Source: Niabella yanshanensis (GTDB lineage Bacteria > Bacteroidota > Bacteroidia > Chitinophagales > Chitinophagaceae). Taken from it: a stretch of 64,000 bases of DNA. Positions 1 through 9,752 of this stretch are shown one piece after another. The notes below the pieces were generated by a model that saw nothing but the letters and a program-made list of their open reading frames with translations, searched no databases and had not been told where the DNA came from. Position 1 is the first letter of the stretch. Each line of letters opens with the position of its first letter. Location: positions 620,001 to 684,000 of the forward strand of contig NZ_CP139960.1 in the NCBI RefSeq assembly GCF_034424215.1, in the 5' to 3' direction. The translations under genes were made by a program, and so were the position numbers.

Positions 1-627
1 AAGCAGGACGCGCGTATCTATTTTAGGGAAGGAGTTAGTGTAGAATACTCATTTACTGCAGAGCCGCCAAGCGTTATTACAGACACGCTCTTCATTCCTT
101 TACGTATCATGGGTTCAGCTACCGATCGTGACAGAACATTTAAAATCATTATCGACGACAGCTCTACTGCAAAACCAGGCTATCATTTCCAGTTTGGTCC
201 TTTGATTATCCCGGCCAATACCTACGAGCTTTCTTTACCGGTATATATATATCGCAGGGCCGGTCTGAAAGACAGCGTTGTAAATGCCTATTTAACCATA
301 GGAGAATCAGTCGACTTTAAACCGGGCTATATCGATAAATCGAATTCCATAAACCCATATAATAAACAGCACTACCGAATATCCTTACATGATCAGCTGT
401 TGAAGCCTTCTACCTGGGACACGCGCTGGGCGGCCTATTTCGGTACTTATTCAAAAACCAAGCACCAGTTTATCAATCAGATTTATGGCAGTGCCAGCTG
501 GCCGGCTGTAAACTTCCCGCAGGATATCAACTTCGTGGTGCAAACTATGAAACTGGCTTTGTATAACTATGAGCAGGCCAATGGCCCTTTAATTGACGAA
601 AATGGCGAGCGTGTTGTTTTCCTTTAA
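1..627 (+). CDS. DUF4843 domain protein (5' end outside window)
   Basis: The reading frame is open from the first base of the window, so the N-terminus (presumably a lipoprotein signal) is missing. The visible part has the pattern of DUF4843 proteins: an 'IYF' strand near the start, 'DTLFIPLRI', then 'ATDRDRTFKI' and an 'STAKPGYHFQF' stretch, followed by a C-terminal region rich in W and Y. DUF4843 proteins are encoded downstream of SusC/SusD pairs in Bacteroidota and are probably surface lipoproteins; their exact role is unknown. The gene is followed 16 bases later by a PKD-like lipoprotein and then a TlpA-like protein, a common order at the end of such loci. The upstream SusC/SusD genes are inferred, not seen. 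Confidence 0.75.
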   Translation, partial: KQDARIYFREGVSVEYSFTAEPPSVITDTLFIPLRIMGSATDRDRTFKIIIDDSSTAKPGYHFQFGPLIIPANTYELSLPVYIYRRAGLKDSVVNAYLTIGESVDFKPGYIDKSNSINPYNKQHYRISLHDQLLKPSTWDTRWAAYFGTYSKTKHQFINQIYGSASWPAVNFPQDINFVVQTMKLALYNYEQANGPLIDENGERVVFL

Positions 628-643
628 CCCCAAATTATTAAAA

Positions 644-2164
644 ATGAAAGCTGATTTTATAAAATACATTCAGATAGCAATACTAATGGCCGCTACGGCG
701 CTCACCGGCTGCTACAAAGACAAGGGCAATTATGACTATAAAGACATTAACGAAATAAGGGTCACGGATATAAATGCCGCTCAACGCATTTATGTGAACC
801 CCGATGACACGTTGCGGCTAAACCCCTCTATAGTTCAGTCACAGCCGTCTGATGATCTGTCCTATGCCTGGTTTATGTATAATAATTCCCCCAACAGCTC
901 TTATGTAATGCCCCGGGATACTATTGCAAGAACGCCTAATCTTGCGTTTAGAGTAACCGGTGATTTATTTGTTTTGGGAGAAAACTACAGGGTAACACTA
1001 AAAGTTACAGACAACAAAACCGGTATTTCAGCGGTACGGCAGTATGATATAACAGTAGCCAATAAATACGCACAGGGATGGATGTTTTTAGAGGAAAAGC
1101 CTACAGGTGCTGATCTCTCAATGATATTGCCTGACAACAGCGTGGAACACAACATCTATTCCCTGTTAAATCCCACAGCAGCTTTGGGAAAACCCAAATC
1201 GATAACAGCTACAAATTTTGATGTAACCGATGATCTCTCAACACCTAACCGGCGTATATATATTCAAACTGAAAATGATGCTATAGAGTTGAGCAGCCTG
1301 ACGCTGACTAAGAAATTTGATATCGGCTATCTTTTCTTTACCAGGCCCCAAACGGTAAAACCCTCCTTCATAGGCTGGGCTGCTTATATGTCCGGCTCCA
1401 ATCCCTGGCAACGGATGGGTATTGCTATCAACAACGGGCAGGTACATACCAATATGGTGGGTGGTTTTCCGGGCATCAAAAAATGGGGTGAAGCTATTGT
1501 GAATCCGGCGGGTGTTTACGACTATGATATAGCACCCTATCTCGCGGGTGGCAGTACTTATGCAGCTACCTACCAGGTGATAGTGTATGATAAAAAATAC
1601 AGGCGGTTTTATTCCGTAGGAATGAATGCGCTTACGGCCTTTCCGTCGGCAGCCAGTACGGTCTTTAACATGAATGACGTTGGTATGGACCTGCTGTTAC
1701 TGGATTCTGCTAATGTCTTGGACCGTTACAATGCCGTAATGAAAGACGGTGAAACGCCTTACCTGTTACAATTCAGGACCGTAGTTTCAGCAGATGATCC
1801 GGTTGTTACAATCGCTAAAACAGCTATGAATGCCCCGGGTATTGTAAACGCCGCAGCGTTGGCCTCATCCACACTTACTCCCCATATTTTTTACGCAGTG
1901 GGAAACAAATTATTTAAATACGAGACTACGTCCAATATAACCACCGAAGCATTTAATCTTCCTGCAGCTGAAACGGTTACCAGAATAGACTATGTGCGAG
2001 CAGCTTCCGGTACAGGTTTGCAACGGTTGGTTGTCGCTACCTGGAACGGGACAGAGGGTAAGGTGTACTACTTTAACATTTCGCCGGTCGGAGACCTGGG
2101 CAGCAATTACACCCATGTATTCAACGGGTTCAAAAAGATAATCGATTTTGTTTATAAATATTAA
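644..2164 (+). CDS. PKD-like family lipoprotein
   Basis: A protein of 506 residues from ATG 644. An in-frame ATG at 593 exists but overlaps the upstream gene, and only the 644 start puts a signal peptide at the N-terminus. The signal ends in a lipobox (LTGC-YKD), so the mature protein is probably an outer-membrane lipoprotein. Residues of about 30-150 resemble a PKD-like beta-sandwich; the rest is a beta-rich domain beginning near 'QGWMFLEE'. This architecture is typical of the PKD-like proteins that accompany DUF4843 and TlpA-like genes at SusC/SusD loci. It is co-directional with both neighbours and likely shares their transcript. It may bind the polymer or peptide handled by the upstream transporter; no substrate can be read from the sequence. 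Confidence 0.75.
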   Translation: MKADFIKYIQIAILMAATALTGCYKDKGNYDYKDINEIRVTDINAAQRIYVNPDDTLRLNPSIVQSQPSDDLSYAWFMYNNSPNSSYVMPRDTIARTPNLAFRVTGDLFVLGENYRVTLKVTDNKTGISAVRQYDITVANKYAQGWMFLEEKPTGADLSMILPDNSVEHNIYSLLNPTAALGKPKSITATNFDVTDDLSTPNRRIYIQTENDAIELSSLTLTKKFDIGYLFFTRPQTVKPSFIGWAAYMSGSNPWQRMGIAINNGQVHTNMVGGFPGIKKWGEAIVNPAGVYDYDIAPYLAGGSTYAATYQVIVYDKKYRRFYSVGMNALTAFPSAASTVFNMNDVGMDLLLLDSANVLDRYNAVMKDGETPYLLQFRTVVSADDPVVTIAKTAMNAPGIVNAAALASSTLTPHIFYAVGNKLFKYETTSNITTEAFNLPAAETVTRIDYVRAASGTGLQRLVVATWNGTEGKVYYFNISPVGDLGSNYTHVFNGFKKIIDFVYKY

Positions 2165-2173
2165 AACACTCAA

Positions 2174-3622
2174 ATGAAAAAAAATGCCATTTTAGCGCTC
2201 GCACTGCTGATAGCAGGAGGAATCAATGCCCAGAGCGGGGCCGGTTCAAAGGGCCAGATTTTCGGGGAGATCTTTGAAAAAGGGACTGAAGCCCAGAAAG
2301 ACTCGTTGGTAAAAGCAATTGTCGCTGATGCCAAAGTCACCGAAAAAGAAGAAGACCTGCAACTCTATTATAATTTCCTGAGCTATCGCAAACAGACCGA
2401 AGATGCAGCAGCGGTTGAAAAGCGTGCCCTCAAATTGCATCCGAAAGGTAGGATGGCCAGGAGCAAGGAGATCTCCAAATATTATGATCTGAAAGAGCTG
2501 AAAGATAAAGAGAAGCTGTATAATACTATTCTGAAAAAATTCCCGATGAGTCAATTTCCTGAGGATGGAATTGTGTATGATTATGTTACGTCTGCTCTCG
2601 CCAGGGATTTAATGAAAGAAGGTAAAAAGGAACAAAGCCTGAAACTGCTCAATAATATGCAGGAGAAATTCTGGCGCGCCCAGGGCTATATTCCTATTGC
2701 AGAAGAGCTGCTGAAGCAAGGCGATACAGCCGCCGCAGTTCCTTTGATTCAGAAAAGTATTGACGATGCACTGGGCTTTATCAATAGCAATGACCAAAGC
2801 AATAAAGCAAAATTCGCAGCAGTAGGCTATCCGGGTTATGTTCAAACTTATGCAGCGGTTTTACTCGCCCGCGGCCAGTATAAAGAAGCGCTGGACTACC
2901 TGGAGCAAGCCAGGAAGATTGTACCGGATAGAACAAAAGATTTTGCACCGGGCTACGCTAAAGCACTACAAAAGGTAGGCAGGGATCTGGAAGCTTTCAC
3001 TCAATATACGACCCTTTATAAAGATGGGCAGTTTGGATATGAAAAACCGTTGGAAGAGTTATACCTAAAGTTGAATAAGGGAGCACGCACAGGATTTGAC
3101 GGCTATATTGATGGACTAAAAGCTGAATTAAATGATGATATCAAAAATCACCTGTCGCAGATCATCACCGAAAAGGAAACGCCTTCCTTCAAGCTGCGAA
3201 ACCTGAAAGGAGAAATAGTGGATTCCAAATCTCTATTGGGTAAAGTAGTGGTACTCGATTTTTGGGCCACCTGGTGCAGCCCCTGTATTCGCTCATTCCC
3301 CGGTATGCAAAAGGCCGTAACAAAATATGAGAAAGATCCGGATGTGGTATTCTTATTTATCGATACCTGGGAGCGTGATGAAGATTATGAGAAAAAAGTA
3401 AATGAGTTTATCGACAAAAATAAATACACGTTCAATGTATTGTTTGACGACAAAAAGAATGACGATGAAATCGCGCCTAAATTTGGCATTAAAGGAATTC
3501 CTGCAAAATTTGTAATTGATAAAAAAGGAAAGACCCGCTTTTTCCTGACTGGTTCCTCTCCATACCCTGATTACATACTGATGGAATTGACTCAAATGAT
3601 CGAAAGAGCTAAAAAAGGTTAA
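2174..3622 (+). CDS. TlpA-like thioredoxin-fold protein with helical N-terminal region
   Basis: A protein of 482 residues with a signal peptide (about residues 1-19, ending NAQ). Residues 25-330 are helix-rich and TPR-like. Residues of about 335-480 form an AhpC/TSA-TlpA thioredoxin domain with a WCSPC redox motif near residue 368 and the cis-proline region 'GIKGIPAKF'. Such proteins reduce or protect disulfides in the periplasm or on the outer membrane. The gene starts 9 bases after the PKD-like lipoprotein and is probably the last gene of that operon; TlpA-like genes often close SusC/SusD-DUF4843-PKD loci. Both active-site cysteines are present. The helical half could be a protein-binding module. 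Confidence 0.85.
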   Translation: MKKNAILALALLIAGGINAQSGAGSKGQIFGEIFEKGTEAQKDSLVKAIVADAKVTEKEEDLQLYYNFLSYRKQTEDAAAVEKRALKLHPKGRMARSKEISKYYDLKELKDKEKLYNTILKKFPMSQFPEDGIVYDYVTSALARDLMKEGKKEQSLKLLNNMQEKFWRAQGYIPIAEELLKQGDTAAAVPLIQKSIDDALGFINSNDQSNKAKFAAVGYPGYVQTYAAVLLARGQYKEALDYLEQARKIVPDRTKDFAPGYAKALQKVGRDLEAFTQYTTLYKDGQFGYEKPLEELYLKLNKGARTGFDGYIDGLKAELNDDIKNHLSQIITEKETPSFKLRNLKGEIVDSKSLLGKVVVLDFWATWCSPCIRSFPGMQKAVTKYEKDPDVVFLFIDTWERDEDYEKKVNEFIDKNKYTFNVLFDDKKNDDEIAPKFGIKGIPAKFVIDKKGKTRFFLTGSSPYPDYILMELTQMIERAKKG

Positions 3623-3702
3623 AATAATTAATTAAATATCTGGTGCTTTTTTCATGGGTCGGTTTTTTACTGGCCCATGAATATTTATACACTTCAATTC
3701 AT

Positions 3703-5346
3703 ATGAGCTTTATAAAAAATATTACGTTACTGTTGCTGGTTCCGCTGAAAGGCCCTGCTCAGGACCAGAGTATGCCGGTTGAGGGGCAGCTACAATCAGT
3801 TTATGCTAAAGTTGCTCCTGCATGTGTAAGATCTTATGGGATAGACTCGTTCTCAGGTGCGCAAAACAGCGCACAGTTTAGTGCCGTTGTTGTTAGTTCC
3901 GATGGTATCATACTAACTGTGGCTCACGCCGTCAAGCCTGGTCATTGGTATAAAATCAGTTTCCCGGATGGAAGAACCGGGACCGCGAGAGCGCTGGGAC
4001 GAATTGCCACCGATCCACAAACGCTTCTCCCGGATGTGGCGATGATGCAAATGACCGGTAAAGGTCCCTGGCCTTTTGCTGAAATGGGGCGTAGTAGTTC
4101 ACTGCATACCGGACACTATTGTTTCGGGATTTCTTATCCCGAAAGCCAGAACCTGCTGGCGCCAATGCTGAGACAGGGCCATATCATTCACGCATTAAAC
4201 GAATGGGGGTTTGTGGAAAGTTCCTGTATTATGGAAACCGGCGATTCCGGCGGGCCTTTGTTTGATGAACAGGGGAAAGTGATTGGACTTCATTCGCGTA
4301 TTGACAAAGCCGAAGGAGCCAATTATGAAGTGCCTATTGATACTTATAGAAAATACTTTACTGCATTGCAGGTAGTAAAAAATTATGACAGTCTTCCTGA
4401 AAAAACTGATCGGCTACAGGTCGACAAAATGAAGCCTGTTCTTACATCAAAAATGGAGGTACAGTCATCGGTCAATAACCTATTTGTAAAAACAAAGAGC
4501 GAAGCGGTTGTGACAATCTACAGCCCGGGAGACACCATTCTCGGAACAGTTTTTCAGTTAAAAAATGGAGCACAGGTTGTTGTCAGCAAAAGTAGCGAGG
4601 TGAGTGATTCTGCATTTATTAATTTCAAGGGTAGCAATATCCTTTTAAAACTGCTGAAGCGGGACAGGGCAACTGATCTCGTAGCATTCACTGTGTCACA
4701 CCAGTTTTCGCAACCGGTTAGAGTGGACAGCTTAAAAGTACTACCTGTAACCGATAGCAGTTTGATTGGCCGGTTTCTATATACAGTATTACCTGGCAGT
4801 AAATCAAAGGCCAGTATTGGAGGATTGCTGGTAAAGGAATTGCCCAACAGGTTTAGTTCCGGAGGCTTCAATGCTAACCTGCAGGAGCTAAATGGTTGTC
4901 CTACCGTTGTTAAACTAGATTCGGGTGGTACTGCTGCCAAAGCCGGCTTAAAAGCGGGCGACTGCGTGATGCGTATTAATAATGTGAAGGTAAACGGGGC
5001 AAAGGATTTTAATAGCGAAATGATGAAATATTATCCGGGGGACAGCGTGTGTTTTACTATTGGAAGGCAATCAGATACATTAGCTCTTACATTTGTTCTT
5101 GTTCCACGTATGTTAAGAGAACAGCCTCACCCTATGAATCATTTCGAGGGCGGTAAATCTTTGCGCCGGGATGGTTTCAAAAATGTGATCCTGCATGATG
5201 CAAGAATCCGTTCCTACGAATGCGGAAGTCCCTTATACGACTTAAAAGGAGACCTGGTGGGATTGAATATTGCAAGATTTAGTCATACAACCACCATCGC
5301 TCTAAACCTTTCAGAGCTAATGTCGTTTATCAATACCATTCATTGA
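3703..5346 (+). CDS. Secreted trypsin-like serine protease with PDZ domain
   Basis: A protein of 547 residues from ATG 3703. An upstream in-frame ATG at 3643 would add residues before the hydrophobic signal, so 3703 is preferred. The first domain has a complete trypsin-like triad: His75 (TVAHA), Asp111 (LPDVAMM) and Ser182 (GDSGGP). A second, protease-like beta region follows (about 245-390), then a PDZ domain (about 396-460, with 'GLKAGDCVMRINN'). The C-terminal tail has 'ECGSPLYDLKGDLVGLN', which looks like a protease serine loop whose GDSGGP core has decayed. DegP/HtrA-like periplasmic quality control is a reasonable guess, but the domain order is not that of DegP. It converges on the Lrp gene with 11 bases between the stops. 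Confidence 0.75.
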   Translation: MSFIKNITLLLLVPLKGPAQDQSMPVEGQLQSVYAKVAPACVRSYGIDSFSGAQNSAQFSAVVVSSDGIILTVAHAVKPGHWYKISFPDGRTGTARALGRIATDPQTLLPDVAMMQMTGKGPWPFAEMGRSSSLHTGHYCFGISYPESQNLLAPMLRQGHIIHALNEWGFVESSCIMETGDSGGPLFDEQGKVIGLHSRIDKAEGANYEVPIDTYRKYFTALQVVKNYDSLPEKTDRLQVDKMKPVLTSKMEVQSSVNNLFVKTKSEAVVTIYSPGDTILGTVFQLKNGAQVVVSKSSEVSDSAFINFKGSNILLKLLKRDRATDLVAFTVSHQFSQPVRVDSLKVLPVTDSSLIGRFLYTVLPGSKSKASIGGLLVKELPNRFSSGGFNANLQELNGCPTVVKLDSGGTAAKAGLKAGDCVMRINNVKVNGAKDFNSEMMKYYPGDSVCFTIGRQSDTLALTFVLVPRMLREQPHPMNHFEGGKSLRRDGFKNVILHDARIRSYECGSPLYDLKGDLVGLNIARFSHTTTIALNLSELMSFINTIH

Positions 5347-5357
5347 AGGATCATTAA

Positions 5358-5819
5358 TCAGATGGGATAAGCGGTGACACTCTTGGTCTCTGATAAGGCA
5401 AAATAGCTGTTCACCGTAGTAATATTGGGAAGTTTTGCCAGTTTATAGCGGTAAAATTCGTGGTACTCCTCCATATCCCTGGTTGATATACGAAGAAGGA
5501 AATCGAAAGAACCGGTCATCTGGAAGCATTCCAGCACTTCAGGGAACTTCTTTACTGCTTTTTCGAATTGCTCAAGCACCTCTGTAGTATGTTGATTGAG
5601 CAGCACATGGCTGAATGTGAGAAGCCCTTTACCGATCTTTTTGCGATCAAGAACAGCAACGGATCTAAGGATCACACCTTCCTGTTTTAACCTGGATATA
5701 CGGTCGTGGATCGTAGTAATGGAACGTCGTAAAGTTTGGGCAATCTGGCGATGCGTAACAGATGCATCCACCTGTAAGATCCTGAGTATTTGTTTATCCA
5801 GTTCATCTATCTCAAACAT
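5358..5819 (-). CDS. Lrp/AsnC family transcriptional regulator
   Basis: A protein of 153 residues, the usual Lrp length. Residues 4-60 are the winged HTH ('ILRILQVDASVTHRQIAQ', 'SITTIHDRISRLKQEGVI'), and 65-145 are the RAM ligand-binding domain. The family senses amino acids and binds DNA as dimers or octamers. The gene diverges from the DsbD/cysteine-synthase-like operon across 5820-6046, where a nested inverted repeat is found, so it likely regulates that operon and itself. The redox and cysteine neighbours suggest that cysteine or a related amino acid could be the ligand; this is inference. Confidence 0.9.
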   Translation of the reverse strand: MFEIDELDKQILRILQVDASVTHRQIAQTLRRSITTIHDRISRLKQEGVILRSVAVLDRKKIGKGLLTFSHVLLNQHTTEVLEQFEKAVKKFPEVLECFQMTGSFDFLLRISTRDMEEYHEFYRYKLAKLPNITTVNSYFALSETKSVTAYPI

Positions 5820-5850
5820 ATTTTTTCACTTTAGTGTTTTATGTGCAATA

Positions 5851-5906
5851 CCGAAAAAATTGCGAATTATATATAAATCACGAGCTCAAAGTGATTTATT
5901 TTTCGG
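5851..5906. promoter_or_regulatory. Nested inverted repeat between lrp-like gene and dsbD operon
   Basis: ATAAATCAC (5873-5881) and GTGATTTAT (5891-5899) are perfect 9-base inverted arms separated by 9 bases. Outside them, CCGAAAAA (5851-5858) pairs with TTTTTCGG (5899-5906). A third small palindrome, CACTTTAGTG, lies at 5827-5836 just upstream of the Lrp start. The position between divergent genes suits an Lrp-type operator; binding is inferred. Confidence 0.5.
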
Positions 5907-6046
5907 TTTACGACGCAAATAATAAATAAAATTCCGGCATTTTACCCAAATATCAATACAAAAAATAAGTAAAAGATCTTTGAGCCGTGTTTTTGCATAC
6001 CTCAAATACCCTTTCCATCACCAAAAACAAAAAAATAGCAAAAATC

Positions 6047-6499
6047 ATGAGGCATTTATTTTTAACAGTTGTAGCATTTGCAAGTACTTTGTTGTGCTTT
6101 TCCCAGGTCAAACAGCCCGCTAAATGGAGCTTCTCCGCAAAGAAGATCAACGCAACCACCTATGAAATTCATCTAATGGCCAGCCTGGAAGGGGGTTGGC
6201 ATATTTACTCGCAAACAACACCTGCGGGAGGGCCTGTAGCTACTAAACTTAAGTTTACCCCCAATCCTTTGATTACCGTTGAAGGTGTGTCAAAAGAAAT
6301 AGGAAAATTAGAGAAAAAACATGAAGCCATATTCGGGATAGATGTAAAGCAGTTTTCAAATACTGTAGACTTTGTGCAGGTGGTGAAGTTAAAAGGAAAA
6401 GTAAAAACCAATATTACGGGCAGTATCGACTATATGACCTGCAATGACAGGGAATGCCTGCCACCCACCCAGCAAAAATTTTCTATCGCCCTACAATAA
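6047..6499 (+). CDS. Free-standing DsbD N-terminal (alpha) domain protein
   Basis: A protein of 150 residues starting at ATG 6047, where a typical signal peptide begins (cleaved near CFSQ); the longer frame from 5987 only adds a hydrophilic extension. The mature part matches the DsbD N-terminal immunoglobulin-like domain, with 'GWHIYSQTT' near the start and the conserved cysteine pair in 'TCNDRECLPPT' at the end. In DsbD this domain receives electrons from the membrane domain and passes them to periplasmic partners. Here it is a separate protein, 9 bases before a complete DsbD that has its own N-terminal region, so it may be a dedicated electron-delivery partner. Confidence 0.85.
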   Translation: MRHLFLTVVAFASTLLCFSQVKQPAKWSFSAKKINATTYEIHLMASLEGGWHIYSQTTPAGGPVATKLKFTPNPLITVEGVSKEIGKLEKKHEAIFGIDVKQFSNTVDFVQVVKLKGKVKTNITGSIDYMTCNDRECLPPTQQKFSIALQ

Positions 6500-6508
6500 G
6501 TACCTTTT

Positions 6509-8527
6509 ATGAAGAAAAGATTATTTGCATGCCTGGCTGTATGGTTACAATGCATCGTTTTTACAGCATCAGCAGCGGACACCACCGATATACGTTTTGA
6601 ATATAAAGCTGAACGTATCAACGATAAAGAAGCGACGCTTTCGGTTACTGCCCGCCTGTCAACCGGTATTCAACTTTATGCAATACAGCAAAGCGACACG
6701 GACCTATTGTATTCAACCATTCTTTTTGATACTACGGCTACGAGGCACTACACCGGACCGGTAACCGAAAAAGGAGCAAAGCAGTCAGAGTATGACACAT
6801 CAGTAAGTGCAACGGTTCATTTTTATACCGACTCTGTAGTCTGGCAGCAAAAAATCAATTTGGCAGAAAACGATAGTTTATTAAGCAGGGTACAGGTGAA
6901 TTATTTGTATAAAAAAGGCGACGCTTATTTACCAGGTGAGGAAACCGGGAAATTTTATATCGAGCCGGTCTCAGTCGTTTCACCGGTTGCAGATATGGCC
7001 GATCGCTCACTGCTATGGATCTTTCTAACGGCATTTGGCGGTGGATTGCTGGCCTTATTAACGCCCTGTATTTACTCAATGATCCCGGTAACTGTCTCTT
7101 TTTTTACCAAGCGCAGCAAGACAAAGCTGGAAGGCAGAAAGAATGCAGTTATTTATTCCTTGTCCATTATATTCATATTTACATTTATAGGCTTTCTGAT
7201 CACCCTGATCTGGGGGCCAACCGCTTTGAATGATATTTCCACGAATTGGATCTTTAACCTGTTTATTTTCCTGGTCTTCGTTGTATTTGGTATTTCTTTT
7301 TTAGGCGCTTTCGAAATAACCCTGCCTGCATCCTGGTCTAATAAGGCCGACTCCAAAGCCAACGCTTCCAGCTTTCTGGGTATATTCTTCATGGCGCTGG
7401 TACTGGTGGTAGTATCATTCAGTTGTACGGGTCCAATACTAGGTCTTTTGCTACCCGTCATTTTTAAAGGAGGATATGCCGGACCACTGGTTGGATTTTT
7501 TGGTTTTTCGCTGGCGCTTTCTATTCCATTTGCCTTATTTGCCTTCTTCCCATCCTGGTTAAATAGCTTGAGTAAACCGGGGGGGTGGATGAATACGATA
7601 AAAGTTACACTTGGATTTATTGAACTGGCCCTGGCGCTTAAATTCCTGTCTAATGCGGATCTGGCGAGGGGCTGGAGATTATTAGACCGGGAAATATTCA
7701 TTGCCGCATGGATCGTAATCTTTATATTACTGGGTATTTACCTGCTTGGCAAGCTGAAGTTTCATCACGATGATGAATTGCCAAAAAATGATTTTGGCAT
7801 ACCCTACCTGTCTGTAACAAGGCTATTGTTTGCCACAACTTCCCTGATCTTCGCAGTATATATGATCCCCGGATTATGGGGTGCTCCTTTAAAAGGTATT
7901 TCAGCATTCGTTCCCCCAATGGGCACACAGGATTTCAATGCAGACGACCTGCCTTCCGGTTTTAATTTTTCATCAACAGGACGCACCGGCAATACGAATA
8001 GCCACAGCGCAGATGGTTTGCCTAAGCCGGAAAAGTACTATGAGGAGATGAGGAAGAATGAGCCGGATGTGGTGGTCAACAACGGTATGGTCACCTACTT
8101 TGATTATCATGAAGCGCTTGCGGTTTCGCGTAAATTAAAAAAGCCGTTGATGCTGGATTTTACGGGCATCAATTGTGTAAACTGCCGCAAAATGGAAGGC
8201 CAGGTATGGAGCGACCCAAAAGTAATGGAGCGTTTAAAAAATGATTTCGTGATCGTATCTCTTTACGTAGATGTACATAATGTTTACATACCTCAACAGG
8301 AACAATATTTTTCAAAAACATTAGACAGGCAGGTTGAAACATTGGGAGACCTGAATGCAGACATGCAGGTTACAAAGTTTGGTGCCAATACACAACCCTA
8401 TTATTTCTTCCTGGATGGCAACGGGCAACGCTTGCGGCCTGATGGTTATGGCTATGACCCTGATATCAATAAATTCATCCGTTTGCTCGATGAAGTAAAG
8501 GCCACTTTTCAGAAAGGTAATCCATAA
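6509..8527 (+). CDS. dsbD: Thiol:disulfide interchange protein DsbD
   Basis: A protein of 672 residues. It has a signal peptide (about 1-22), a periplasmic N-terminal domain (to about 150), a DsbD/CcdA-type membrane domain of about eight helices (about 165-430), and a C-terminal thioredoxin domain (about 540-670) with a CVNC motif. The membrane domain carries the two conserved cysteines in '[12 protein letters not shown]' and '[12 protein letters not shown]'. DsbD transfers reducing power from cytoplasmic thioredoxin to periplasmic thiols. The N-terminal domain of this copy lacks an obvious cysteine pair, whereas the preceding small gene has one, which suggests division of labour. It sits in an operon with a cysteine-synthase-like gene. 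Confidence 0.9.
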   Translation: MKKRLFACLAVWLQCIVFTASAADTTDIRFEYKAERINDKEATLSVTARLSTGIQLYAIQQSDTDLLYSTILFDTTATRHYTGPVTEKGAKQSEYDTSVSATVHFYTDSVVWQQKINLAENDSLLSRVQVNYLYKKGDAYLPGEETGKFYIEPVSVVSPVADMADRSLLWIFLTAFGGGLLALLTPCIYSMIPVTVSFFTKRSKTKLEGRKNAVIYSLSIIFIFTFIGFLITLIWGPTALNDISTNWIFNLFIFLVFVVFGISFLGAFEITLPASWSNKADSKANASSFLGIFFMALVLVVVSFSCTGPILGLLLPVIFKGGYAGPLVGFFGFSLALSIPFALFAFFPSWLNSLSKPGGWMNTIKVTLGFIELALALKFLSNADLARGWRLLDREIFIAAWIVIFILLGIYLLGKLKFHHDDELPKNDFGIPYLSVTRLLFATTSLIFAVYMIPGLWGAPLKGISAFVPPMGTQDFNADDLPSGFNFSSTGRTGNTNSHSADGLPKPEKYYEEMRKNEPDVVVNNGMVTYFDYHEALAVSRKLKKPLMLDFTGINCVNCRKMEGQVWSDPKVMERLKNDFVIVSLYVDVHNVYIPQQEQYFSKTLDRQVETLGDLNADMQVTKFGANTQPYYFFLDGNGQRLRPDGYGYDPDINKFIRLLDEVKATFQKGNP

Positions 8528-8555
8528 TAATATTTTACCCTATCACATTAATAAT

Positions 8556-9650
8556 ATGAAAACGGCAATAGCTGAAACATCAAAAGATATAGAAGACTGC
8601 GGTTGTTATAACGGATCTGCAGGTAATGCAGAAGAGCAACTTAAAAATAAGTTAGCGCACCTTTGGCATATGGTAGGTAATACTCCCTTGCTGGAGATTT
8701 CTTATCGCTATAAGGGCAAATGCAGAAAAGTGTATGTGAAATGCGAGCATTATAATCTTACCGGTAGTATCAAAGACCGAATGGCACTTTATATTCTCCA
8801 AAAAGCATACTCGGAGAAATTAATTCAGCCAGGGAATACTATAGTAGAAGCAACCAGTGGCAACACAGGTATTGCTTTTTCTGCCATAGGCAGAGCGCTC
8901 GGTCACAACGTAAAGATCATTATGCCCAACTGGCTGAGTAAAGAGCGGGTAGACATTATAAGCAGCCTGGGCGCTGAAGTAATATTGATCAGTAAAGAGC
9001 AGGGTGGCTTTCTCGGAAGTATAAAATTGTCTGAAGAAATGGCGCAAACGGATACTTCGGTTTTCTTACCGCGTCAGTTCGAGAATCTATATAATTGTGA
9101 AGCACATGAAAAAACAACCGGCAAGGAAATATGGATGCAGCTACAGTCTATCGACAAAACGCCGGATGCATTTGTGGCAGGCGTAGGCACAGGCGGTACT
9201 ATCATGGGAGTTGGTAACTATTTAAAAAGCCGCAATCCGCGTGTTCGCATTCATCCACTGGAGCCGGCTGAATCTCCCACCTTATCCACCGGCTATAAAG
9301 TAGGTTCTCATCGTATCCAGGGTATTTCTGACGAATTCATTCCAGCTATAGTAAAGCTGGATCAATTAGACAAAGTAGTTAAAGCATCAGACGGCGATTC
9401 TATTATCATGGCTCAGCAATTGTCCCGGAAACTGGGTTTGGCGGTAGGCATATCTTCGGGTGCTAACATGATAGGAGCGATTCAACTACAGGAGGAGCTG
9501 GGTGATCAGTCTGTAGTGGTAACTGTATTTAGCGATAGTAATAAAAAATACCTGAGTACCGACCTCATGAAAGAGGAACCGGTAAAAGCCGGCTATTATT
9601 CAACAGACGTTGAGTTGTTGGATTACCGGGGTATCGGAAGGTATTATTAA
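8556..9650 (+). CDS. PLP-dependent cysteine synthase family protein
   Basis: A protein of 364 residues of fold-type II PLP enzymes (CysK/CBS family). The PLP lysine is K73 in 'NLTGSIKDR'; the substrate loop '[11 protein letters not shown]' and the phosphate-binding '[10 protein letters not shown]' are present. An N-terminal extension of about 30 residues with two close cysteines (DCGCYNG) is not seen in standard CysK. Likely reactions are beta-replacement on O-acetylserine or a related serine derivative, or cysteine breakdown; the sequence does not decide. It is 28 bases downstream of dsbD and shares its probable Lrp-controlled promoter. The inverted repeat 9671-9705 follows. Confidence 0.8.
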   Translation: MKTAIAETSKDIEDCGCYNGSAGNAEEQLKNKLAHLWHMVGNTPLLEISYRYKGKCRKVYVKCEHYNLTGSIKDRMALYILQKAYSEKLIQPGNTIVEATSGNTGIAFSAIGRALGHNVKIIMPNWLSKERVDIISSLGAEVILISKEQGGFLGSIKLSEEMAQTDTSVFLPRQFENLYNCEAHEKTTGKEIWMQLQSIDKTPDAFVAGVGTGGTIMGVGNYLKSRNPRVRIHPLEPAESPTLSTGYKVGSHRIQGISDEFIPAIVKLDQLDKVVKASDGDSIIMAQQLSRKLGLAVGISSGANMIGAIQLQEELGDQSVVVTVFSDSNKKYLSTDLMKEEPVKAGYYSTDVELLDYRGIGRYY

Positions 9651-9670
9651 CCTTAAATTACACAATCATG

Positions 9671-9705
9671 TCATACAACTGAGAGGCATTTTATAAGTTG
9701 TATGA
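9671..9705. terminator. Inverted repeat between convergent genes, possible bidirectional terminator
   Basis: TCATACAACT (9671-9680) and AGTTGTATGA (9696-9705) form a perfect 10-base stem with a 15-base loop. It lies between the 3' ends of the cysteine-synthase-like gene and the LytS-type kinase gene. No clear T-run follows on either strand, so termination is a guess from position. Confidence 0.4.
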
Positions 9706-9752
9706 TTTACCGGGCAAGCATATCAGTTGGTTTGTTAGGTTCGGAATTGTTA

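Noticed and set aside
7153-7701. Minus-strand open frame of 182 codons inside dsbD
   Set aside because: It is antisense to the membrane domain of dsbD and has the low-complexity look of a shadow frame.
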